From NCBI GenBank assembly GCA_937951695.1, contig CALFBL010000192.1, positions 1 to 10,749 on the forward strand: a stretch of 10,749 bases of DNA. The letters are read 5' to 3'. The notes beneath the pieces were generated by a model. The model made no database searches. It saw only the letters and a program-made list of their open reading frames with translations, and had not been told where the DNA came from. Position numbers and translations under genes: made by a program. Shown piece by piece: positions 6,080 through 10,749 of this stretch (the first letter of the stretch is position 1; each line of letters starts with the position of its first letter). Origin of the DNA: an uncultured Granulosicoccaceae bacterium (GTDB lineage: Bacteria; Pseudomonadota; Gammaproteobacteria; Granulosicoccales; Granulosicoccaceae).

Positions 6080-6676
6080 GTGAATTTTCTGGCGCACTCC
6101 CTGTTTGCGCAGGGGCACAGCGAACGAATGGCGGGGCAGTTCGCAGGCGATTTTGTGCGCGGTTCGGATCTGTCAAACTTCAGTGATGGCATTCAGCTGG
6201 GCATACGCATGCATCGCTTCATTGATCATTACACGGATCACCATCCGAAAGCGGTGGCCGTCAGGCAGATATTTCAGCCCCCCGTACGACGTTTTGCAGG
6301 CATCGTGACTGATGTCGTGTTTGATCATTACCTCGCTCTGGACTGGGGGAAGTATTCGGCCGTATCATTGGCCGAGCACGTTGAACACGTGCACCAGGCT
6401 TTGCAGGCTCATCGTCACCAATTGCCCGATCGGTTACAGCGTTTCGCAGCGTTTATACAGCGAGAAGGGGTATTGGAAAGTAACATCACGTTCAACAGCG
6501 TGACATTAACCTTGCAGCGGTTAAGCAAACGCTCGGCGCGGTTTGCGCCGATTGTCGAAGGTGGTAGTGTGGCCCTTGCGAACGAAGCGGAACTCAAAGC
6601 GGTGTTCGACGAATTTTTTCCGGATCTGCTTGCAGCGGCTGATGCCCATCGCAGCACTTTGACGGTGCTGGGCTAG
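6080..6676 (+). CDS. acpH: Acyl carrier protein phosphodiesterase
   Basis: AcpH hydrolyses the 4'-phosphopantetheine arm from holo-acyl carrier protein, regenerating apo-ACP in the cytosol; it belongs to an HD-like metal-dependent hydrolase group. I start it at GTG 6080 (198 residues; E. coli AcpH is 193) because the N-terminus then reads MNFLAH as in E. coli, the GDFVRG block falls at 23-28 exactly like E. coli ADFVRG, and AAAGGGG precedes it. An in-frame ATG at 6041 would add 13 poorly conserved residues. Other family signatures are GIRMHRFIDHYTD at 41-53, DVVFDHYLALDW around residue 80, and the C-terminal acidic FDEFFPDL. The His/Asp residues in these blocks are the likely metal ligands. 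It is divergent from moeB and converges on ppx with a single base between the two stop codons. Confidence 0.92.
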   Translation: MNFLAHSLFAQGHSERMAGQFAGDFVRGSDLSNFSDGIQLGIRMHRFIDHYTDHHPKAVAVRQIFQPPVRRFAGIVTDVVFDHYLALDWGKYSAVSLAEHVEHVHQALQAHRHQLPDRLQRFAAFIQREGVLESNITFNSVTLTLQRLSKRSARFAPIVEGGSVALANEAELKAVFDEFFPDLLAAADAHRSTLTVLG

Positions 6677-6677
6677 A

Positions 6678-8186
6678 TCAATTCTCAGCTTTGGTAACCA
6701 GCTCGATAGCCATTTCAGATAAACGTTCAGATTCGGATTCAAGCGCTGCGTGTGTCAGTGGCATCTCCTCAATCCAGTCCGCAGCCAATGAGAATGTCAG
6801 GGTATTGCCGTCGACCTCCAGACTGACACGTTTCAAATCATCTTCGTGTCTGCCGCGGTGCAACAGCGCGGCTAAGCGCAATAACGAAATCAGTTTTTGT
6901 AGACGTTTGCTTTCGGCTTTGGGTAAGACGTCAATCGCGTCGAGTTCGATCTTGCGTCGGTGGTAGCGCACCATCATAGACAACGCATTCTGCTCGGCTT
7001 TGGAGAATCCGAACATGTCGTAGTACTGAACAATATAAGCGCCGTGTTTATGATATTGAGAGTGTGCGATGCCCATGCCGACTTCATGTAAGCGGGCGGC
7101 CCAGCGGAGCAGGTCTGAATCGGTCTCGTCGTCGAGGCCCCATTCATTGACGACCAAGTCGAACAGTCTCATGGCTGTATTTTCAACCCGGATCGCTTGC
7201 GCTTCATCGATGGAGAATCGGCGGTTCAGGGTGCTGATGGTTTCCTGCTGGATATCGGTGTGTTCACGTTTGCCCAGCATGTTGAAGATCAAGCCCTCGC
7301 GCAGCGCCACCTGCGAGACTTCGAAGCAATCGATGTTTAGCGAGCGCATCACCGCCGACAGTACGGCAATGCCGCCCGGTATGACCTGCGCACGGCGCGC
7401 GCTGATGCTGGTAAACCCCATGGCGTCAACGCTGCCAGCTTTCACCAGCTTTTGACGCAATTCGCGCAAACCCTTACGAGTGATAACTCCGTCGGTAATA
7501 CTCAGTTCTGCCAACATGCGCCCTGTCGCTTTAATGGTGCCGGAACACCCGGTGGCGGTATCCCATTCGCTATGTAAATAAACCTGTTTGAGCGGCTGCA
7601 ATTCCAGTTCCCCGTAAGTGATCGCCTTATTAAACTGCTTGTTGGTCACTTTGTCGGGGGAGAAAAATTTATTCATCACACTGACACAGCCCATGTTTAC
7701 GCTTTCCATCAAGCGAGGCTTCATGCCGTGGCCAACAATCAGTTCGGTACTGCCACCCCCGATGTCACAGACAAGCCGCTTGTGATCGGGGTCGGGATGG
7801 GTGTGTGCCACAGCTGAGTAAATGAGGCGGGCCTCTTCGCGGCCTGAGATAATTTCAACGTTTCTACCGAGAATAGATCGCGCTTCGGCCATGAAAATAT
7901 CGGCGTTTTTCGCTCGTCGTAGCGTGTTTGTGCCAACCACACGAAATTGTTTACACGGTACATCGCGCAACCGCTGAGCGAATATACGCAAAGCCTCGAG
8001 CGAACGTTCCATGGTCTCGTCAGTGAGGTTTTTCTTTTCATCCAGGCCGGAGCCCAGTCGTACCGAGTCTCGCAAACTGTCAATTATCCGGATCGAATCC
8101 CCCTCGGGTTCGGCCACCACCATGTGAAAACTGTTGGAGCCCAAATCGATCGCAGCGTACGACGGGGTGGTATCTTGATCATTCAT
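6678..8186 (-). CDS. ppx: Exopolyphosphatase (Ppx/GppA family)
   Basis: Ppx releases phosphate from the ends of long-chain polyphosphate; the related GppA also hydrolyses pppGpp. The 502 residues match full-length E. coli Ppx (513) rather than short one-domain forms. The ASKHA-fold N-terminus shows the phosphate-1 loop AAIDLGSNSFHMVV (11-24), ISGREEARLIY (113-123; E118 aligns with the catalytic Glu), and the phosphate-2 loop DIGGGSTELI (141-150); GCSGTIKATGRML follows. The C-terminal helical/HD-like domain includes LLRWAARLHEVGMGIAHSQYHKHGAYIVQ and the MVRYHRR segment, both strongly like Ppx. Ppx is preferred to GppA on these blocks, but enzymes of this family can act on both substrates. The ATG lies 16 bases after the prmC stop with no clear Shine-Dalgarno, which suggests read-through from the hemA-prfA-prmC transcript and coupled translation. 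Confidence 0.92.
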   Translation of the reverse strand: MNDQDTTPSYAAIDLGSNSFHMVVAEPEGDSIRIIDSLRDSVRLGSGLDEKKNLTDETMERSLEALRIFAQRLRDVPCKQFRVVGTNTLRRAKNADIFMAEARSILGRNVEIISGREEARLIYSAVAHTHPDPDHKRLVCDIGGGSTELIVGHGMKPRLMESVNMGCVSVMNKFFSPDKVTNKQFNKAITYGELELQPLKQVYLHSEWDTATGCSGTIKATGRMLAELSITDGVITRKGLRELRQKLVKAGSVDAMGFTSISARRAQVIPGGIAVLSAVMRSLNIDCFEVSQVALREGLIFNMLGKREHTDIQQETISTLNRRFSIDEAQAIRVENTAMRLFDLVVNEWGLDDETDSDLLRWAARLHEVGMGIAHSQYHKHGAYIVQYYDMFGFSKAEQNALSMMVRYHRRKIELDAIDVLPKAESKRLQKLISLLRLAALLHRGRHEDDLKRVSLEVDGNTLTFSLAADWIEEMPLTHAALESESERLSEMAIELVTKAEN

Positions 8187-8202
8187 GGGAACAGAGTAGC
8201 AG

Positions 8203-9021
8203 TCATTGACAGCGCCTGGCGTGAGTCACCCGATCGTTGCCGTTCAGGTCTTTTACCGTTGTAATGGCCTCTAGATCCACCAGCTGAAGCAATCCCTGCA
8301 CAGCCTCTGCTTGATCGTAGCCGTGCTCAAACGCCACAGCTCCCCCCGGAACCAGCACGCGAGCTGCCTCGACACTGAGTACCGATAAATCCGCCAGCCC
8401 GTCGACACCCGCCACTAAAGCGGCGTTCGGCTCGTGCATCAATTCGCGGGTTTGTAGGTGGTGATCGCCCTTGGCAATGTAGGGAGGGTTTGACATTAAC
8501 AGTCGAACCGACTGTGGGGCAAGGCTCGTTAACCAGTCAGAATGAACGCAGCTAATGAGTCCGGGCACCAGCTTTGACGCGTTCAGCTGCGCAATTTGCA
8601 AAGCCTCTTGCGAGCGATCAATCGCTGTGACTTGCGCTCCAGTTTCTTTGGCAAAGGCAATGGCGACCACACCAGACCCGGTTCCGGCATCCACCACCAA
8701 ACCGTCTATCGGCACCCACTCCCACAACGCCAAGCCGACTTCCACCAACGTTTCGGTATCGGCACGCGGCACCAACACATCGCGGTTGACCACAAACGGC
8801 ATGGACCAAAATTCTGTCTCTCCTGTGATGTAGGCAACCGGTTCACCGCCGGCGCGTCGTGCGCTTAAGGCGTTTATGTCGGTCAATGCCGATTCGCTTA
8901 AGTGGGTATCGCTGTGAGCGAACAGATAGCTGCGGGGTTGCTGCAAGACGTGACTCAGCAATATCTCGGCATCGAATCGATCGAGGGTGCAACGCCTTAA
9001 CCAGTCACCGACAGTGGTCAC
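8203..9021 (-). CDS. prmC: Peptide chain release factor N5-glutamine methyltransferase
   Basis: PrmC (formerly HemK) uses S-adenosylmethionine to methylate the glutamine of the GGQ motif in release factors RF1 and RF2. With GTG 9021 as start it has 272 residues (E. coli 277) and begins TTVGDWLRR...DAEILLSHVL, which aligns with the E. coli N-terminus. An upstream ATG at 9075 would overlap prfA by 44 bases and add 18 residues with no family match, so I reject it. Motifs: helical N-terminal domain with GEPVAYITGETEFW, VPRADTE at 84-90, SAM-binding VDAGTGSG at 110-117, acidic D135, the catalytic NPPY at 178-181, and the C-terminal DLNGNDRVTHAR. It starts 10 bases after the prfA stop with a weak TAGG upstream. 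Its substrate RF1 is encoded immediately upstream, the usual arrangement. Confidence 0.95.
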   Translation of the reverse strand: MTTVGDWLRRCTLDRFDAEILLSHVLQQPRSYLFAHSDTHLSESALTDINALSARRAGGEPVAYITGETEFWSMPFVVNRDVLVPRADTETLVEVGLALWEWVPIDGLVVDAGTGSGVVAIAFAKETGAQVTAIDRSQEALQIAQLNASKLVPGLISCVHSDWLTSLAPQSVRLLMSNPPYIAKGDHHLQTRELMHEPNAALVAGVDGLADLSVLSVEAARVLVPGGAVAFEHGYDQAEAVQGLLQLVDLEAITTVKDLNGNDRVTHARRCQ

Positions 9022-9031
9022 CCGATAAGGC

Positions 9032-10114
9032 CTAGTCGCCGAGTTCTGCGAGCAAGTCAGCCTGATGCTCGGCAATTAACGGTTCCACCACTTCATCCAG
9101 AGCGCCAGCCAGCACATCATCGAGCTTATACAGGGTTAAGTTAATCCGGTGATCGGTAAGCCGGCCTTGGGGGAAGTTATAAGTACGGATACGTTCGGAT
9201 CGATCCCCAGAGCCCACCTGCAATTTTCTTGATTCACTCTCTTCGGCATGCTGGCGTGAGGTTTCCTCGTTAAGCAGGCGAGCTTGCAATAACGCCATCG
9301 CTTTCGCCCGGTTTTTGTGTTGCGAGCGTTCATCCTGGCACTCCACCACAATGCCGCTGGGTTGGTGCGTTAAGCGAATGGCCGAATCGGTTTTGTTGAC
9401 GTGTTGCCCGCCAGCACCCGAGGCCCGGAAGGTGTCCACACGGATATCGGACGGGTTGATGTTGATCGCTTCCACCTCAGCCACCTCGGGCAGTATCGCC
9501 ACGGTAGCCGCCGAGGTATGCACCCGACCTTGCGATTCGGTTTCCGGTACACGTTGCACGCGATGTGCACCCGCTTCAAATTTAAGTCGTGAGAAAACCC
9601 CGTTGCCGCTGATGCGACAAATCACTTCCTTGTAACCGCCATGATCGCTTTCACGCTCCGATATGACTTCGGTTTGCCAGCGCTGGCGCTCCGCATAGCG
9701 CACGTACATTTTCAATAGATCACCGGCAAAGATCGCTGCCTCATCGCCACCGGTACCGGCACGAATTTCCAGAAATGCGTTGTACTCATCTCGTGGGTCA
9801 CGCGGCAACAGTAAAGTGCGAAGTCTCAGCCGCAACTCTTCCAGTTTGTTTTCCAGGTAGGGTTGTTCTTCCAAGCCCATTGCTCGCATGTCCGGGTCGG
9901 AATCTTTCGCCAGCTCTTTTGCGCTGTCAAGGTTACTCTGCGTGGATTGCCATTCGCTGAATGTTGAGACCACAGGTTCTAGCTGTGAATATTCTTTTGA
10001 CAGATCACGAAACCGGTTTTGGTCGGCCATGGTTTCCGGGTCACCCAAGAGCCGACCGATTTCTTCGTGACGTTCGCTGACTGCCTCAAGGCGAGCCAGG
10101 ATGGAGGCTTTCAT
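9032..10114 (-). CDS. prfA: Peptide chain release factor 1
   Basis: RF1 recognises UAA and UAG in the ribosomal A site and triggers peptide release. The 360 residues equal E. coli RF1. Visible elements: N-terminal helical domain 1 (1-105), the EIRAGTGGDEA block at 116-126, the codon-reading tripeptide at 190-192 which here is PET (E. coli has PAT; the change in the middle residue is common in RF1), GRVHTSAATVA, and the catalytic GGQ at 235-237 in RASGAGGQHVNKTDS. The PxT-type tripeptide rather than SPF identifies RF1, not RF2. Q237 is the expected PrmC methylation site. The ATG overlaps the hemA stop as ATGA (4 bases), and no Shine-Dalgarno is visible, so translation is probably coupled to hemA. 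prmC follows after 10 bases. Confidence 0.98.
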   Translation of the reverse strand: MKASILARLEAVSERHEEIGRLLGDPETMADQNRFRDLSKEYSQLEPVVSTFSEWQSTQSNLDSAKELAKDSDPDMRAMGLEEQPYLENKLEELRLRLRTLLLPRDPRDEYNAFLEIRAGTGGDEAAIFAGDLLKMYVRYAERQRWQTEVISERESDHGGYKEVICRISGNGVFSRLKFEAGAHRVQRVPETESQGRVHTSAATVAILPEVAEVEAININPSDIRVDTFRASGAGGQHVNKTDSAIRLTHQPSGIVVECQDERSQHKNRAKAMALLQARLLNEETSRQHAEESESRKLQVGSGDRSERIRTYNFPQGRLTDHRINLTLYKLDDVLAGALDEVVEPLIAEHQADLLAELGD

Positions 10115-10701
10115 GATTTTTTATTAAGGTCGAACAGCTCAGCGGCTGCATCGATCAAGTCCAGGTTTCCATCTTCTGCTGCGGCTCGCAAGTTCGCGGT
10201 GGGCCCGTGCATCAATTTGTTGGTGAGCGTATGCGCGAATTGTTCAAGCACATCTTCGGGCGGGGTACCGGCTTTGAGTTGACGCTGATATTTTTTTAAC
10301 ATGAACTGTTTGGTTTGCTCGACCGTGTTCCGGTATTCACGAATGGTGTTGGTGGCATCCATCGCACGGCGACGACGCATGAACACATCGACCTGACTCA
10401 GGATGATGGCTTCGGCCTGTTCGGCGGCCAATTCACGCGAACGCTGGTTGTCTTCGATGACGTTTTTCATATCATCGACGGTGTAGAGAAAGATGTTTTC
10501 CAACTCGGCAACTTGTGGTTCGACGTCTCGGGGTACGGCAATATCCACAATCAGCACCGGTTCGTAACGTCGCACTTTTTGCGCACGTTCAACCGCTCCC
10601 TTGCCAAGAATGGGTAACTGGGACGCGGTGGAGCTGACGATAATGTCGCCAACGATAGCCGCGTGCTGGTAAAAGCAGCGATTAATACGATCCATCAGCA
10701 T
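10111..10701 (-). CDS. hemA: Glutamyl-tRNA reductase, C-terminal part; 5' half missing or displaced
   Basis: GluTR reduces glutamyl-tRNA(Glu) to glutamate-1-semialdehyde, the first committed step of C5-pathway haem synthesis. The 196 residues match the C-terminal half only: end of the NADPH domain with DIIVSSTASQLPILGKGAVERA and VDIAVPRDVEPQV, LYTVDDM, then the dimerisation domain with TIREYRNTVEQ and LTNKLMHGPTANLRAAA. A whole enzyme has about 420 residues; the catalytic domain with its active cysteine and the GAGET NADPH loop are absent. The visible ORF starts at ATG 10701 with no Shine-Dalgarno, and upstream minus-strand sequence has stops in all frames (in this frame TAA at 10722-10720). 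Residues 1-13 are still roughly alignable with GluTR, so this ATG is probably not a natural start. A frameshift, an insertion, a real deletion or a poor contig end could explain it. The 3' end overlaps prfA by 4 bases. Confidence 0.85.
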   Translation of the reverse strand: MLMDRINRCFYQHAAIVGDIIVSSTASQLPILGKGAVERAQKVRRYEPVLIVDIAVPRDVEPQVAELENIFLYTVDDMKNVIEDNQRSRELAAEQAEAIILSQVDVFMRRRRAMDATNTIREYRNTVEQTKQFMLKKYQRQLKAGTPPEDVLEQFAHTLTNKLMHGPTANLRAAAEDGNLDLIDAAAELFDLNKKS

Positions 10702-10749
10702 TATGAATCTGGTTATAGATTAAAAAAGGCGGGGATTATGCTGTTAGAT
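10702..10749. other. Terminal 48 bases upstream of the truncated hemA; no open frame
   Basis: On the minus strand all three frames are closed here: TAA at 10722-10720, 10715-10713 and 10738-10736. A run of six T lies at 10727-10722. An imperfect inverted repeat (17-base arms, 12 matches) pairs 10690-10706 with 10733-10749 and includes perfect CAGCAT (10696-10701) and ATGCTG (10738-10743). On the plus strand an ATG at 10738 follows AAGGCGGGG and could begin a divergent gene, but only four codons are visible. Confidence 0.5.

Noticed and set aside
7069..7455. 128-codon plus-strand open frame inside ppx
   Set aside because: Serine/arginine-rich composition typical of an antisense shadow; ppx is intact and strongly conserved here.
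8203..9075. Longer prmC starting at ATG 9075
   Set aside because: It would overlap prfA by 44 bases and add 18 residues with no family similarity; GTG 9021 aligns with known N-termini.
1..10749. CRISPR array, insertion sequence or prophage genes
   Set aside because: No regularly spaced direct repeats, transposase, integrase or phage structural reading frames were seen on either strand.

Overview
The window looks like an ordinary chromosomal stretch of a gammaproteobacterium. It holds housekeeping genes whose proteins closely resemble gammaproteobacterial versions (GatA/GatB, Hsp33, MoeB, AcpH, Ppx, PrmC, RF1, GluTR), and the hemA-prfA-prmC order is typical of that class. Both ends cut into genes. 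Base composition is moderate and even. I see no insertion sequence, prophage gene, CRISPR array or complete RNA gene. Genus cannot be named from the sequence alone.

Layout: (1) Plus strand, 1-2386: the C-terminal part of gatA and complete gatB, the tRNA-dependent amidotransferase that makes Gln-tRNA(Gln) and/or Asn-tRNA(Asn). (2) Plus strand, 2488-3736: a small BON-domain lipoprotein and hslO (Hsp33), 28 bases apart, two envelope/cytosol stress-type functions. (3) 3737-5239: an accessory-looking island on the minus strand. It has a secreted protein of the delta-class carbonic anhydrase type (TTG start, signal peptide, own intrinsic terminator) and, beyond the terminator, a 45-codon ORF with a clean signal peptide. 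(4) 5240-6676: moeB (minus) and acpH (plus), divergent from an 81-base spacer. (5) 6678-10701, minus strand: hemA (3' part)-prfA-prmC-ppx, tightly packed with a 4-base overlap and gaps of 10 and 16 bases.

Functional links: GluTR (hemA) consumes glutamyl-tRNA(Glu) for haem synthesis. RF1 (prfA) terminates translation and is methylated on its GGQ glutamine by PrmC. Ppx degrades polyphosphate and shares the end of this cluster. MoeB activates the MoaD C-terminus for molybdopterin synthesis. AcpH removes phosphopantetheine from acyl carrier protein.

Most worth a second look: the apparent loss of the hemA 5' half (stops in all three frames just upstream of residue 1 of the visible ORF), the secreted delta-type carbonic anhydrase with its TTG start, the tiny secreted-peptide ORF beside it, and a long hairpin containing a tRNA T-arm look-alike at the 3' end of moeB. 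I did not find a convincing wholly new multi-gene system.
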